DNA of 64,000 nucleotides from Planotetraspora phitsanulokensis (GCF_016863295.1 NZ_BOOP01000045.1:28691-92690), one strand, 5' to 3'. Shown: positions 1 through 8,629, counted from the first letter of the stretch. Made by a program: numbers and translations. The notes: generated by a model not told the origin, from the letters alone.

Positions 1-142
1 AGGTCGCGTACAGGCTGGCGCGTGCTATCCCCAGGTGGTCCACCAGGTCGGCCATGGACGTCGCCTCGTAGCCGCGCTCCCAGAACAGGTCGAGCGCGGC
101 CTGAAGCGCCACATCGGGGTCGAACTCCTTCGTCCTCGCCAT
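1..142 (-). CDS. TetR/AcrR-family regulator, N-terminal fragment (runs off window)
   Basis: This is the first 47 codons of a gene reading out of the window on the minus strand. It starts at the ATG at 140-142 with [13 protein letters not shown]. The visible part contains the start of a TetR helix-turn-helix domain: a helix with [15 protein letters not shown], then [17 protein letters not shown], the usual recognition-helix pattern. TetR proteins repress a neighbouring operon or themselves by binding an operator as dimers. The ligand cannot be told because the C-terminal domain is missing. An imperfect palindrome upstream (158-171) is a likely autoregulatory operator. Confidence 0.85.
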   Translation of the reverse strand, partial: MARTKEFDPDVALQAALDLFWERGYEATSMADLVDHLGIARASLYAT

Positions 143-157
143 GTCCGCACCGTATCA

Positions 158-171
158 AGAACGAACGGTCT
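158..171 (-). promoter_or_regulatory. Probable TetR operator upstream of the partial regulator
   Basis: The 14-bp element AGACCGTTCGTTCT (minus strand) is an imperfect palindrome with 10 of 14 positions symmetric. It lies 16 bp upstream of the TetR start codon. Short palindromes of this look are typical autoregulatory sites of TetR repressors. Assignment to this regulator is by position only. Confidence 0.45.
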
Positions 172-185
172 AATAAAGTGAGGGG

Positions 186-608
186 TCAGTCGGGCGCGAT
201 GCGACCCGCCAGCCGGGCGTAACGCTGCCGGGCGGCCTGCGAGGTGCCGAGCCCGAGGCCGAACGCGATCTCCTGCCAGGTGAGGCCGCGTCCGCGGGCC
301 ATGAGCAGGAGGCCGGCCTCGAGTTGGTCCATCTCTCCGCGCGCCAGGGGGATGAGGGTCAGGGCCGCGGTGATGTCCGCGGTGTCCACCTCGGGTTCCG
401 TCTCCTCGCGCTGGGCGACTCCGCCGGCGAGGAACGAGACGAGCCTGATGGCCTCGTGCGGCCCGAGCACATGGGGATGGACCTGCCGGGAGCGCTGGTC
501 CTCGGTGGCCGCGTGCCGTTCGGCGATGCGGGCGAGGGCGGCGTGCACGCGGTGCGCGCGCACCTGGTCGGGATCCGGCGGGGTGAAGGGATCGCTTTCG
601 GACGTCAT
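186..608 (-). CDS. Small DNA-binding-type protein with C-terminal helix-turn-helix
   Basis: A 140-residue acidic, helical cytoplasmic protein. The last 35 residues, around LTWQEIAFGLGLGTSQAARQ, look like a helix-turn-helix: a first helix with QEIA, a turn at GLG, then a second helix with QAARQRYARL. I recognise similar small actinobacterial DNA-binding proteins but no named family. The ATG at 606-608 sits 7 nt after a good -10, so the mRNA is probably leaderless. There is no signal peptide or membrane segment. It could regulate the neighbouring TetR gene or act elsewhere, and nothing in the sequence decides this. Confidence 0.75.
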   Translation of the reverse strand: MTSESDPFTPPDPDQVRAHRVHAALARIAERHAATEDQRSRQVHPHVLGPHEAIRLVSFLAGGVAQREETEPEVDTADITAALTLIPLARGEMDQLEAGLLLMARGRGLTWQEIAFGLGLGTSQAARQRYARLAGRIAPD

Positions 609-615
609 GCGTCAG

Positions 616-645
616 AGCATGCCTGGCCAATCAAATGGTTGTCAA
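616..645 (-). promoter_or_regulatory. Leaderless promoter of the HTH protein gene
   Basis: On the minus strand TTGACA (645-640) is followed after 18 bp by CATGCT (621-616), with the start codon 7 nt further on. That puts transcription start at or next to the ATG, so the mRNA has no leader. The -35 matches the housekeeping consensus exactly. Confidence 0.6.
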
Positions 646-677
646 CGATCTGTTTTAAACAAAATGTTCACACGACC

Positions 678-1136
678 TCAAAGGCCTGGTAGTCCCTGCA
701 AGGCCGTGCGTGCGGCCGCGACGGTCTCGTCGAGCGAGTCGTGCACGACGAGGCCCGGCCGTACGTGTGAGAGCTGGATGGTCACGTCGAGACGGCGGGC
801 GTAGGCGGGATCGGCGCCCACCACGATCGGTTTCGTGCGGCCGGCCCACATGCCGAGCTCGTACAGCGCGATCGGCTGGACGGAGCGGCTGCCGGGAAAC
901 CAGAAGAGGACCAGGTCGCAGGCCGCGAGGTGGCGGTACTCCCAGCCGATCTGCTCGGCCGCGGCCTCCGGGGAGTCCTCGAACGCGGCGCGGCGAGGGT
1001 TGAGGACGGCGACGGGGAGGTCCGCCAGCCCGGCCGCGACCTCCGCCTGCCAGTCCGGGCAGTCCGTGATGCCGCCCGCGAGGAAGATGCTGCGCGCCTG
1101 GCCGTCGAATTCTTTGGGAGCCTCGACCTGGATCAC
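678..1136 (-). CDS. Nucleoside 2-deoxyribosyltransferase-like protein
   Basis: A 152-residue cytoplasmic protein of the nucleoside 2-deoxyribosyltransferase-like fold. Visible signs are the N-terminal strand SIFLAGGITDCPDWQ, then LNPRR, an acidic EYRHLAACDLVLFW segment and SVQPIALYELGMW, where the Glu is the usual catalytic position of the family. Such proteins cleave or transfer deoxyribosyl groups, or act as nucleotide hydrolases. The substrate is not determined here. The open frame extends far upstream, but a GTG at 1134-1136 preceded by GGTGAGGGTG at good spacing is the likely start. The upstream extension is antisense to the FG-GAP gene and looks non-coding. Confidence 0.75.
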   Translation of the reverse strand: MIQVEAPKEFDGQARSIFLAGGITDCPDWQAEVAAGLADLPVAVLNPRRAAFEDSPEAAAEQIGWEYRHLAACDLVLFWFPGSRSVQPIALYELGMWAGRTKPIVVGADPAYARRLDVTIQLSHVRPGLVVHDSLDETVAAARTALQGLPGL

Positions 1137-1221
1137 GTGTTCACCCTCACCACGATGGACGACACCGGCGTGTGCGGCCGGCCGTGCGACCAGAGTCACG
1201 CGGCCGGCCGGACAGAACAGG

Positions 1222-2451
1222 TCAGAAGACGACTTCGTTGGGCTCGATGCCGTTGTTGACATGTCCCCAGGCGGAACTGAGCTTGAGGGTGCCCTTGGTG
1301 GTGCCCAGGTAGAGACGCAGGTCGTTGTTGCCGGACGCGTAGAGGTCGTTCCTGAGGTCGCCGTTGACGTCGCCGATGGCGAACAGTCTCCAGGTCTTGG
1401 AGAACCGGTGGCCGACGATGCGGCGGGCGGCGAACGTGCCCTTGCCGGCTCGCGGGTAGAGCCACAGGTCGCCCTTGGTGTCGCGGGCCACGAGGTCGTC
1501 CTTGTGGTCGCCGGTGAGGTCGCCGAGGCCGACGACCGCCGTCCGGTTGTTCCAGCCGCGCCCGATCCGCTGCCGCTTGCCGAAGCCGCTCTTGCCGTTG
1601 CCGGGGTAGAGCCAGAGGTCGCCCTTGGTGTCGCGGGCCACGAGGTCGTTCTTCTTATCGCCCGTGAGGTCACCGACGGCGGAGATGAGGCTCATCTTGT
1701 TCCAGCCGTAGGCGAGCAGCTTCCTGGCGCCCAGGGCCTTCTTGCCGTTGCCCGGGTAGAGCCAGAGCACGCCCTTGGCGTCGCGGGCGATGATGTCCTC
1801 ACGGCCGTCGCCGGTGTAGTCACCATGCCTGACCAGCGTGGTCATGCCCTTCAGCCTCGTGCCGAGGTCGATCGGCGTGTTGCCGTCGCCGGGAAGCACC
1901 CAGAGACGGCCCTGAGCCGAACGCATCAACATCTGGCTGTGTCCGTCGCCGAGGAAGGAGCCGAACGGCTTCGGCGTGCCGTCAGGTTCGTTGGCCGGCC
2001 GGATCCAGTCCACGTACTGCAAACGTGATGTGCACTCGTGCCAGGTGGGTGCGAGGTTGAGCGAACCCGCGTGGTTGCGCCACTCGGAGATGCTCGTCGT
2101 GAAGCTGATACCCCCGGAGTCCCAGGAGTCCATCCCGAAGGTGGTGCGGCTGCCCTCCGTCGTGTAGTCCTTGCCGCCGAACAGGCAGGCATAGCCCGCG
2201 GTCCGGTTGGTCAAGGAGGCCGCATGTCTGCCGGCGACGCCCAGATCGCGCTGGTCCGTCCGGAACTTCCAGATAGTGCCCTTGCCGTCCAAGCCGCTGA
2301 AAAGGCAGAAGTAGCCCTTCGGGCAGCGGTCGTAGCTGGACGGCGAGGCGTTGGCGGAGCCGGTCATGGTCACGCCGGCAGCGACGACCAGTGCCGTGAT
2401 GGTGGAGGCTGCACGCACGATACGTGCACGCGTGGAGCGGAGAGTCGACAT
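1222..2451 (-). CDS. Secreted protein: peptidase-inhibitor-like domain plus FG-GAP/VCBS repeats
   Basis: A 409-residue exported protein. Residues 1-35 form a Sec signal peptide: Arg-rich start, hydrophobic core ITALVVAAGVTMTG, cleavage near ANA-SPS. Residues about 40-120 have two Cys-containing segments (CPKGYFCLF and YACLFGG) resembling peptidase inhibitor family I36. The rest is at least four repeats with the calcium-binding type signature GDxTGDxxxDLxARD followed by LWLYPGxG, as in FG-GAP/VCBS beta-propeller proteins. The start at 2451 is chosen because an upstream in-frame ATG would precede the signal peptide by 19 non-hydrophobic residues. Its ligand is unknown. Confidence 0.85.
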   Translation of the reverse strand: MSTLRSTRARIVRAASTITALVVAAGVTMTGSANASPSSYDRCPKGYFCLFSGLDGKGTIWKFRTDQRDLGVAGRHAASLTNRTAGYACLFGGKDYTTEGSRTTFGMDSWDSGGISFTTSISEWRNHAGSLNLAPTWHECTSRLQYVDWIRPANEPDGTPKPFGSFLGDGHSQMLMRSAQGRLWVLPGDGNTPIDLGTRLKGMTTLVRHGDYTGDGREDIIARDAKGVLWLYPGNGKKALGARKLLAYGWNKMSLISAVGDLTGDKKNDLVARDTKGDLWLYPGNGKSGFGKRQRIGRGWNNRTAVVGLGDLTGDHKDDLVARDTKGDLWLYPRAGKGTFAARRIVGHRFSKTWRLFAIGDVNGDLRNDLYASGNNDLRLYLGTTKGTLKLSSAWGHVNNGIEPNEVVF

Positions 2452-2540
2452 CTTCCCAATCCCCGTTGATCCCGAATGCCCGGCGACCCAGGCGCCGAGG
2501 AGGATCAATTTATGCGCACATATGGGGCGGAAGATATCTA

Positions 2541-2570
2541 TTTATATGTCCGGCCACGATTGTTCACGAA
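2541..2570 (-). promoter_or_regulatory. Probable promoter of the FG-GAP secreted protein gene
   Basis: The 150-bp gap between this gene and the TetR gene is unusually AT-rich. On the minus strand TTCGTG (2570-2565) and TATAAA (2546-2541) are separated by 18 bp, about 90 bp upstream of the start codon. The -35 is weak and the -10 strong. Confidence 0.4.
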
Positions 2571-2601
2571 ACGGTGATCTCGCGAAGTCGGGAACGGCCG
2601 T

Positions 2602-3174
2602 TCAGGTGAGCAGCGTGCCGAACGTGACGGCGAAGAAGGAGTCGAAGGCGCCGGCCGAGCGATCGGTCCTGGCCAGGAGGAGCGCGCCCTCCCACGCGCT
2701 GAGGATGAACCGGGCCGTTGCCTCGGGGTCGAGTTCGGCGCGTACGGCTCCCGCCTGCTGAGCCTCCCGGATCGTCGAGGCGAGCGCGGTGCCCCAGGCC
2801 TCGAAACCCTCGCGGACGGCCGCTCTGATGGCCTCGTTGTGATCGGCGATCTCGGCGCCGAAATTGCCGAGAAGGCAGCCGCGCGTGATCCCGTAACCCA
2901 GGACCTCGTCCCGGAAGAACTCGAAATGTTTCCGTATGCGGGTCAGCGGCTCCGTGTCGGGATCGGCGAGGTCCTGGAGCCGGCGGGTCAGGCCGTATTC
3001 CTCGAGGGCGACGATCGCCAGGGCTTCCTTGCTCTCGAAGTGGTTGTAGAACGACCCCTTCGGCACGCCGGCGCGGTCGGTGATGTCCTTCACCCCGGCC
3101 GCGTTGAATCCTCGCGAGTGAAACTGCTCCAGGGCAGCCTCGACGATCTCCTTGCGCATGCTGGGTCTGGCCAC
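2602..3174 (-). CDS. TetR/AcrR-family repressor of the adjacent dehydrogenase operon
   Basis: A 190-residue TetR-type regulator. Residues 5-50 form the HTH: EIVEAALEQF, then VKDITDRAGVPKGSFYNHF, the standard recognition helix. The ligand domain includes GCLLGNFGAEI, typical of the TetR branch that guards dehydrogenase and reductase genes against electrophiles. It is divergent from the alcohol dehydrogenase at 3364. Both promoters carry nearly identical 18-bp operators over their -10 boxes (3197-3214 and 3279-3296), so I infer that it represses both directions. The inducer is probably an aldehyde or other electrophile; this is inference. Confidence 0.88.
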   Translation of the reverse strand: MARPSMRKEIVEAALEQFHSRGFNAAGVKDITDRAGVPKGSFYNHFESKEALAIVALEEYGLTRRLQDLADPDTEPLTRIRKHFEFFRDEVLGYGITRGCLLGNFGAEIADHNEAIRAAVREGFEAWGTALASTIREAQQAGAVRAELDPEATARFILSAWEGALLLARTDRSAGAFDSFFAVTFGTLLT

Positions 3175-3196
3175 GGTCGCTCCCTCGTTCCCGACT

Positions 3197-3227
3197 CAAT
3201 ATGGTCGGTCGTCTCGCTCATCGTCAA
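3197..3227 (-). promoter_or_regulatory. Promoter plus operator O1 for the TetR gene
   Basis: On the minus strand TTGACG (3227-3222), an 18-bp spacer and CATATT (3203-3198) make the promoter. The operator AGACGACCGACCATATTG (3214-3197) covers the -10 and part of the spacer. It matches the operator in front of the dehydrogenase gene at 16 of 18 positions in the opposite orientation. Confidence 0.7.
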
Positions 3228-3265
3228 GTCGCGATCGGGGTGATCCCGCCGACATCGGAGCACGC

Positions 3266-3296
3266 TTGACACGTTCTAAGACGACCGGTCATATTG
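3266..3296 (+). promoter_or_regulatory. Promoter plus operator O2 for the dehydrogenase operon
   Basis: TTGACA (3266-3271), an 18-bp spacer and CATATT (3290-3295) form the promoter. The operator AGACGACCGGTCATATTG (3279-3296) contains the palindrome GACCGGTC and overlaps the -10. Its spacing and placement equal those of O1, so one repressor would shut both promoters in the same way. Confidence 0.7.
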
Positions 3297-3363
3297 AAGG
3301 CGCCGGGTGCCGCCGACCATCGGGACGGCGAGCGGCCCCGGATCGATCCCATCGAGGAGAACC

Positions 3364-4380
3364 ATGTCCACCTACCGTGCCGTCGAAGTGACCGGATCGC
3401 GCAAGTTCGAGCTCGTCGAGCGTGAACTCACGCCGCCCGCCGCGGGACACGTGCGGATCCGGGTCGAGAGCTGCGGCGTCTGCCACTCCGACGTCCTCGC
3501 CGTGGAGGGGCTTCGCGCCGAACCGGACCGGCCGATCGTTCCCGGTCATGAGCTCGTCGGAGTGATCGACGCCGTCGGCGACGGTGTGCGCAACTGGCGC
3601 GTCGGCGAGCGGGTCGGCGTCGGCTTCCTCGCCGGGCACTGCGGGGAATGCGACCCGTGCCGGCGGGGGGACTTCGTCAACTGCACCGACCAGCAGCGGG
3701 TGGGCACCGATGTCGACGGCGGCTACGCCGAGGTGGCGTACGCCAAGACCAGCGGCCTCGTCCGCGTTCCCGCGGGGATGGACTCCGCCGAGGTGGGCCC
3801 GCTGCTGTGCGCGGGTCTCACGACGTTCAAGGCGTTGCGGCAGGTGAGCAGCCACCCGGGAGACCTCGTCGCCATCCAGGGGATCGGGGGCCTCGGTCAC
3901 CTCGGCGTGCAGTACGCCGCGAAGCTCGGTTACCGCGTCGCCGCGATCGCCCGAGGGTCGGGCAAGGCCGAGCTGGCACACCGGCTGGGCGCCGACCACT
4001 ACATCGACAGCACCCAGGACGACCCGGGCGAGGCTCTGATCGAGCTCGGCGGCGCGGGCGCGATCATCGCGACGGCCGCCAGCGGGGCGTCGATGAGCGC
4101 GCTGGTTCCCGGGCTCGCGCCGCGCGGCCGGATGGTGGTCGTCGGAGTCGCGACGGATCCCATCTCCGTCAGCACGGTCGACCTCACCTTCGGGACGCGC
4201 ACGATCACCGGCAGCCTCACCGGCAGCTCGATCGACAACGAGGACAACCTCGCCTTCAGCCGGCGGCACGGCATCCGGCCGATGATCGAGACCCTCCCGC
4301 TGTCGGCCGCGCCCGAGGCGTACGAGCGCATGATCTCCGGCGAGGCCCGGTTCCGCGTCGTCCTGGACACCACGGTCTGA
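3364..4380 (+). CDS. Zinc-dependent alcohol dehydrogenase (AdhP type)
   Basis: A 338-residue medium-chain dehydrogenase that interconverts alcohols and aldehydes with NAD(P). Catalytic zinc ligands are visible as Cys in CGVCHSD, His in PGHELVG and Cys in LLCAG. The structural-zinc lobe is CGECDPCRRGDFVNC with four Cys in the normal spacing. The Rossmann motif is GIGGLGHLG. The ATG at 3364 is preceded by GAGGAGA, and earlier in-frame starts lie in the untranslated leader. It is first in an operon with the reductase at 4479, under the TetR operator O2. The physiological substrate is unknown. Confidence 0.9.
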   Translation: MSTYRAVEVTGSRKFELVERELTPPAAGHVRIRVESCGVCHSDVLAVEGLRAEPDRPIVPGHELVGVIDAVGDGVRNWRVGERVGVGFLAGHCGECDPCRRGDFVNCTDQQRVGTDVDGGYAEVAYAKTSGLVRVPAGMDSAEVGPLLCAGLTTFKALRQVSSHPGDLVAIQGIGGLGHLGVQYAAKLGYRVAAIARGSGKAELAHRLGADHYIDSTQDDPGEALIELGGAGAIIATAASGASMSALVPGLAPRGRMVVVGVATDPISVSTVDLTFGTRTITGSLTGSSIDNEDNLAFSRRHGIRPMIETLPLSAAPEAYERMISGEARFRVVLDTTV

Positions 4381-4478
4381 GCGGAACCCCGCATCTCCTC
4401 TTAATCCGCCTCAGGCCGTGTGAGCGCGGCCAGGCGATCCCCCTGTGAACCGCTCGACTCCATGAGGAGCAACCCACA

Positions 4479-5498
4479 ATGAGCAGGATCCTTCTCACCA
4501 AGCTCGGCGGCGACGCCGAATCGTTCCGCCTCGACGACGCGCCCGTTCCGGCTCCCGGCCCCGGCGACCTGCTCGTCGCCCTCGAGGCCGCTCCCGTCAA
4601 TCCCGCCGACTTCCTGCTGTCGAACGGCTGGTACGCCGTGCTGCCCGAGTTGCCCTTCGCGATGGGGGCCGAGGGCGTCGGCCGGGTGATCGCGGCCGGA
4701 TCGGCCGCCGACCAGGCGCTGGTCGGGCGTCGCGTGCTGGTCCTCCCCACCTACGAGCAGGGCACGTGGGCGGACAGGATCGTCGTCCCCGCCCGCAACG
4801 TGATCACCGTCGGGGAGGCCGCCGACGCCCTTCAGCTCGCCATGCTCGGGGTCAACCCGGTGACCGCCCATCACCTGCTCAACCGGTACGTGTCGCTGAA
4901 GCCCGACGACTGGATCGGCCTCACGCTGGCCAACTCCACCGTCGGCCAGAACGTGATCGCCCTGGCCAAGAGGGCGGGCGTCAGAACGCTCGCCGTCGTC
5001 CGCCGAGAGGAGGCGGCCGAGCACGTGAGGAAACTCGGCGCCGACGCCGTCATCGTCGACGACGGGGAGAACCTCGGCGACAAGGTCTCCCAGGCCCTCG
5101 ACGGCGCGAAGCTGCGGCTGTTCCTTGACGGGATCGGCGGCGCCGACGTCGCCGCCCAGGTGGCGCCTTCGATCGAGACCGGTGGGGCCTTCGTCACCTT
5201 TTCGTCCGTGACCGGTCAGCCGCCGGTCATGCCCCTCGGCGAGCTCGTCTACCGCGAGATCTCCGTCCACGGGATCTTCGTGATCAACTGGGTCTGGAAC
5301 GCGCCGCGTGAGGAGATCGAGCAGGTCTACGCGGGGCTCGCCGAGCTCGTCGAGAAGGGCGTGCTCAGCGCCTCGGTCGAGGCCACCTACTCGCTCGACC
5401 AGTACCGCGAGGCCATCGCGCACGCCCAGCGGCCCGAGCGCTCGGGCAAGGTGCTGTTCACCTTCGACCAGGCGGGCCGGGCGGACACGCCCCGCTGA
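4479..5498 (+). CDS. Zinc-free medium-chain reductase (MECR/quinone-reductase-like)
   Basis: A 339-residue member of the medium-chain reductase superfamily. It lacks the cysteine lobe and zinc ligands of the upstream enzyme and has the EAAPVNPADFL and LPFAMGAEGVG motifs of the 2-enoyl-thioester and quinone reductase branch. The nucleotide-binding turn is NSTVGQNV rather than a classic GxGxxG. It begins with ATGAGCAGG after ATGAGGAGC and lies 98 bp downstream of the dehydrogenase, so it is probably co-transcribed. NADPH-dependent reduction of enones or quinones is the family activity; the substrate here is unknown. Confidence 0.85.
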   Translation: MSRILLTKLGGDAESFRLDDAPVPAPGPGDLLVALEAAPVNPADFLLSNGWYAVLPELPFAMGAEGVGRVIAAGSAADQALVGRRVLVLPTYEQGTWADRIVVPARNVITVGEAADALQLAMLGVNPVTAHHLLNRYVSLKPDDWIGLTLANSTVGQNVIALAKRAGVRTLAVVRREEAAEHVRKLGADAVIVDDGENLGDKVSQALDGAKLRLFLDGIGGADVAAQVAPSIETGGAFVTFSSVTGQPPVMPLGELVYREISVHGIFVINWVWNAPREEIEQVYAGLAELVEKGVLSASVEATYSLDQYREAIAHAQRPERSGKVLFTFDQAGRADTPR

Positions 5499-5709
5499 CC
5501 GGCGCCGCGGCTCGTCCGTGCCCCGGCCCCCGTACGGCCCGGGGCGCGACGAGCGGGCGACAGGCCCCGGTGGAGCACCGGCGGCCGGTGCGCCCGAACC
5601 CGGGCTGGGGACAGTGCCGCACCGCGTCGTCCCCCACAGGCCCGGGGGTGGCGATGCCCCGTCCGATTGCCGCCAGCGTCGATCGGACGGCGGCAAGACA
5701 CTGATCCGC

Positions 5710-6408
5710 ATGGCAACGACCATCCCGTCGCACACGCGGATCGAACCCGGAATCCTGTACTTCGGCACCCCGGTGGTGCTGATCTCCACCCTCAACGAGG
5801 ACGGCTCGGCCAACCTGGCGCCGATGTCGTCCGCCTTCTGGCTCGGCTGGCGGGCCGTACTCGGCCTCGGCGCCCGCTCGAAGACCGCACAGAACCTGCT
5901 CAGGACCCGTGAGGGTGTGCTCAACCTTCCGTCGGACTCGCTCGCCGCGGCCGTCGACAGGCTGGCGCTGACGACGGGTTCCGATCCCGTCCCGCCGTCC
6001 AAGGTCAAGCGCGGCTACCGATTCGTGGCCGACAAGTTCGCCCGCGCCGGCCTCACTCCCGTCGCATCCGACACGGTGGGACCTCCGAGGGTCGCGGAGT
6101 GCCCGGTGAGCATGGAGGTGGTCGTCGAAGGGGTGCACGACGTTGCGCACGACGACGAGGCTCAGCGTGGTGGGATCGTGGCCATCGAGGTGCGGGTCCA
6201 GCGGGTGTACGTCCATGACGAGATACGCATGGCGAGCACGGCCGACCGGATCGACCCCGACGCGTGGCGGCCGCTGATCATGAGCTTCCAGAAGTTGTAC
6301 GGCCTGGGCCCCCAGGTGCACCCTTCGACGCTCGCGCGCATACCCGAGCACCTCTACCGCGGCCCCGACATCGAGCGGGCGCGGGAGACGCCCGCTATGA
6401 CAGGTTGA
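5710..6408 (+). CDS. Flavin reductase-like domain protein (FMN-binding)
   Basis: A 232-residue cytoplasmic protein of the flavin-reductase-like split-barrel family. The features are GTPVVLISTLNEDGSANLAPMSS near the start (read as two blocks, GTPVVLISTLN and DGSANLAPMSS), the usual FMN-contact region, then LLRTREGVLNLPSD. Relatives bind FMN and act as NAD(P)H:flavin reductases or uncharacterised oxidoreductases. The start at 5710 begins the conserved region; the long open frame upstream overlaps the previous gene and is not conserved in character. No strong ribosome site precedes it. It ends 14 bp inside the convergent EamA gene. Confidence 0.75.
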   Translation: MATTIPSHTRIEPGILYFGTPVVLISTLNEDGSANLAPMSSAFWLGWRAVLGLGARSKTAQNLLRTREGVLNLPSDSLAAAVDRLALTTGSDPVPPSKVKRGYRFVADKFARAGLTPVASDTVGPPRVAECPVSMEVVVEGVHDVAHDDEAQRGGIVAIEVRVQRVYVHDEIRMASTADRIDPDAWRPLIMSFQKLYGLGPQVHPSTLARIPEHLYRGPDIERARETPAMTG

Positions 6409-7303
6409 TCAGGACGATCCCGGCCACGACGACGGCACTGGCGACGGCCCGGCTCGAACCGAACCGTTCGCCGAGGAACATCGCACCGATGATCGCTCCG
6501 AAGATGATGCTGGTCTCCCTGAGGGCGGCGATCGGGGCGAGCGCACCCCGTGTCTGGGCCCACAACACCAGCCCGTACGCCAGCAACGACGCCACTCCTC
6601 CGCCGAGACCGGCCGCGAGCGAAGGGCGCATCAGCCCGGGCAGCGCACGGCCGCGCCGGACCACGGCGATCAGGGGCAGCGCCGGCCCCTGGAACAGGAA
6701 CAACCACGACGCATAGGTCAGCACCGGCGCGTGCTGGACGCCGACGCCGTCGACGGTCGTGTAGGCGGCGATCATGACCCCGGTGGCGAAGGCGGCGGCG
6801 AGCGCGGGCAGGCGGCTTCGGTCCGGCCGCCCCCCGATGAAGACCAGACCCATCAGCCCGAGGGAGACGACCGCGACGCCGGCCGTCTCGGTCCAGGAAA
6901 GCTCCTGGCCGAGCAGGGTCACGCTCACCACCGCCACGACCCACGGCGAGGTGCCCCGGGCGAGCGGATACGTCTGGCTGAACTGTCCGAGCTGGTAACT
7001 GGCCAGCAGGAGGAGTTGGTAGGTGACCGTGAGGATCGAGGAGATGACGATGAACGGCCAGGCGTCGGCCGGCGGCAGACCGTTGATCGCGACACCGATC
7101 GCCCCGATCGCGGTGAAGGGGATCCCGATGAGGGCGAAGCCGGTCAACCGGTCGGGCGAGCCATGGGCGATGGCGTTCCAGGTCGCGTGCAGGAGAGCCG
7201 CCCCCAGCACGACGGCCACCACGACGGCGTCGACGCCGGAGGTCGGCGTGCCGGCGGCCAGAGGCGCGATGACCGCGTGCGCGACCAGGGAATGAGCGGT
7301 CAC
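6395..7303 (-). CDS. EamA/DMT-family membrane transporter
   Basis: A 302-residue integral membrane protein with about ten hydrophobic helices in two homologous halves, typical of the drug/metabolite transporter superfamily. The second half includes ALAPIAALRETSIIFGAIIG and ends with the usual short VVVAGIVLINLS tail. It starts at a GTG (7301-7303) with AGGAG about 12 nt upstream. DMT proteins export or import small metabolites; the substrate cannot be inferred. It converges with the flavin reductase gene and overlaps it by 14 bp. Confidence 0.85.
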   Translation of the reverse strand: MTAHSLVAHAVIAPLAAGTPTSGVDAVVVAVVLGAALLHATWNAIAHGSPDRLTGFALIGIPFTAIGAIGVAINGLPPADAWPFIVISSILTVTYQLLLLASYQLGQFSQTYPLARGTSPWVVAVVSVTLLGQELSWTETAGVAVVSLGLMGLVFIGGRPDRSRLPALAAAFATGVMIAAYTTVDGVGVQHAPVLTYASWLFLFQGPALPLIAVVRRGRALPGLMRPSLAAGLGGGVASLLAYGLVLWAQTRGALAPIAALRETSIIFGAIIGAMFLGERFGSSRAVASAVVVAGIVLINLS

Positions 7304-7390
7304 CGGGAAGGTGCTCCTCGGGGATGGCAGGGGAACGTCTCGCCCGCCGGTGCGAGCGACCGGGCCTCAGCGGGCTCGCGTCCGGAACGC

Positions 7391-8593
7391 TCAGGCGGCG
7401 TGGCGGTGGCTCACGAGCGCGGCGTGATGATCGGTCCCGTCCAGGCTATCGGGATCGGCGTGCACGGTCGCCGCGCGCAGGCGGGGCAGGGCGTGCATGA
7501 GGCGATGCTCGGTCTCCACGGCGACCGCGTGCGCCTCGACCAGGGACAGGTGGTGTCCGACGACGATGTCCACTTCGGCGCGCAACGCATGGCCGACCCA
7601 GCGCAGGCGAACCGAACCGATGCCCAGCACACCGTCCGTGCCCGCGATGATCCGCTCCGCCTGGTCGATCAGGCCGGGGTCGACCGCGTCCATGAGCCGC
7701 CGGTAGATCTCACGCGCCGCGTCGCGGAGCACGTAGAGGATCGCCCCCGTGATGAGCAGGCCGACGATCGGGTCCGCGATCGGGAGGCCGAGCGCCGTGG
7801 CGGCCGCACCGATCAGCACGGCGAGCGACGTGAAGCCGTCGGCGCGGGCGTGCAGGCCGTCGGCGACCAGCGCGGCCGAGCCGATCTCCCGCCCCACTTT
7901 GATCCGGAATCGGGCGACCCACTCGTTCGCCGCGAAGCCGACGATCGCCGCCGCCGCGACCCAGCCCAGGGCATGTACGCCCTGGGGGTTGAGCAACCGC
8001 ATGACCGCGGCGTAGCCGGCGAGCCCGCCCGACACCGCGATGATCAGCACGATGACGATCCCGGCGAGGTCCTCGGCTCTGCCGTACCCGTAGGTGAAGC
8101 GGCGGCTGGCGTGACGGCGGCCGACGGAGAAGGCGATGGCCAGCGGGACGGCGGTCAGCGCGTCGGCGACGTTGTGCAACGAGTCGCCGAGCAGCGCCAC
8201 CGAGCCCGACATCGCCACGATGACCGCCTGCACCGCCGCCGCCACGACGAGGACGGCGAACGAGACGCCGAGCACGCGGAGGCCTCGCGTGCTCGACTCC
8301 AGCGCCGCGTCGGTCTTGTCCGCGCTGTCATGGCTGTGCGGGGTGAACGCGTGCCGAACCGTGGACACCATCCGGCCGAACCGGCTCCGCGGGGCACCGG
8401 CGGCGTCGTGAGCGTCTCCGCCCCCGCGCGGGTGAGCATGCCCGTGACTCTCGTGCTGGCCGTGCCCATGTCCGCGACCATGCGGGCGTCCGTGTCCGTG
8501 CCCATGTCCGTGCCCATGTCCGTGCGGGGCGCCGGGGGACGGCTCGTGCGGATGCTCGGACGGCATCGACGCCGGAGGCAGGGTGTCGGACAT
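7391..8593 (-). CDS. Cation diffusion facilitator, probable zinc exporter
   Basis: A 400-residue CDF transporter. Residues 14-60 are a cytosolic His/Gly tail with more than 15 His in HGHGHGHG-type runs. Six membrane helices follow. The transport site is readable: helix II has GDSLHNVAD and helix V has ADGLHARAD. Each gives His and Asp four residues apart, the HD-HD pattern of zinc-selective CDF proteins. A cytosolic beta-alpha-beta domain follows. The start is the ATG at 8591-8593 after GGAGGGACC. It is divergent from the ArsR gene, and the pair forms a zinc-export module driven by antiport with protons (family knowledge). Confidence 0.92.
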   Translation of the reverse strand: MSDTLPPASMPSEHPHEPSPGAPHGHGHGHGHGHGRPHGRGHGHGQHESHGHAHPRGGGDAHDAAGAPRSRFGRMVSTVRHAFTPHSHDSADKTDAALESSTRGLRVLGVSFAVLVVAAAVQAVIVAMSGSVALLGDSLHNVADALTAVPLAIAFSVGRRHASRRFTYGYGRAEDLAGIVIVLIIAVSGGLAGYAAVMRLLNPQGVHALGWVAAAAIVGFAANEWVARFRIKVGREIGSAALVADGLHARADGFTSLAVLIGAAATALGLPIADPIVGLLITGAILYVLRDAAREIYRRLMDAVDPGLIDQAERIIAGTDGVLGIGSVRLRWVGHALRAEVDIVVGHHLSLVEAHAVAVETEHRLMHALPRLRAATVHADPDSLDGTDHHAALVSHRHAA

Positions 8594-8629
8594 GGTCCCT
8601 CCGCTTGCGGACGACATGGCTGTCCGGCG

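Noticed and set aside
4401..6008. A 535-codon minus-strand reading frame
   Set aside because: It is antisense to the reductase at 4479 and the flavin reductase-like gene, both with clear domains; its own product is an Arg/Gly-rich sequence typical of antisense frames in GC-rich DNA.
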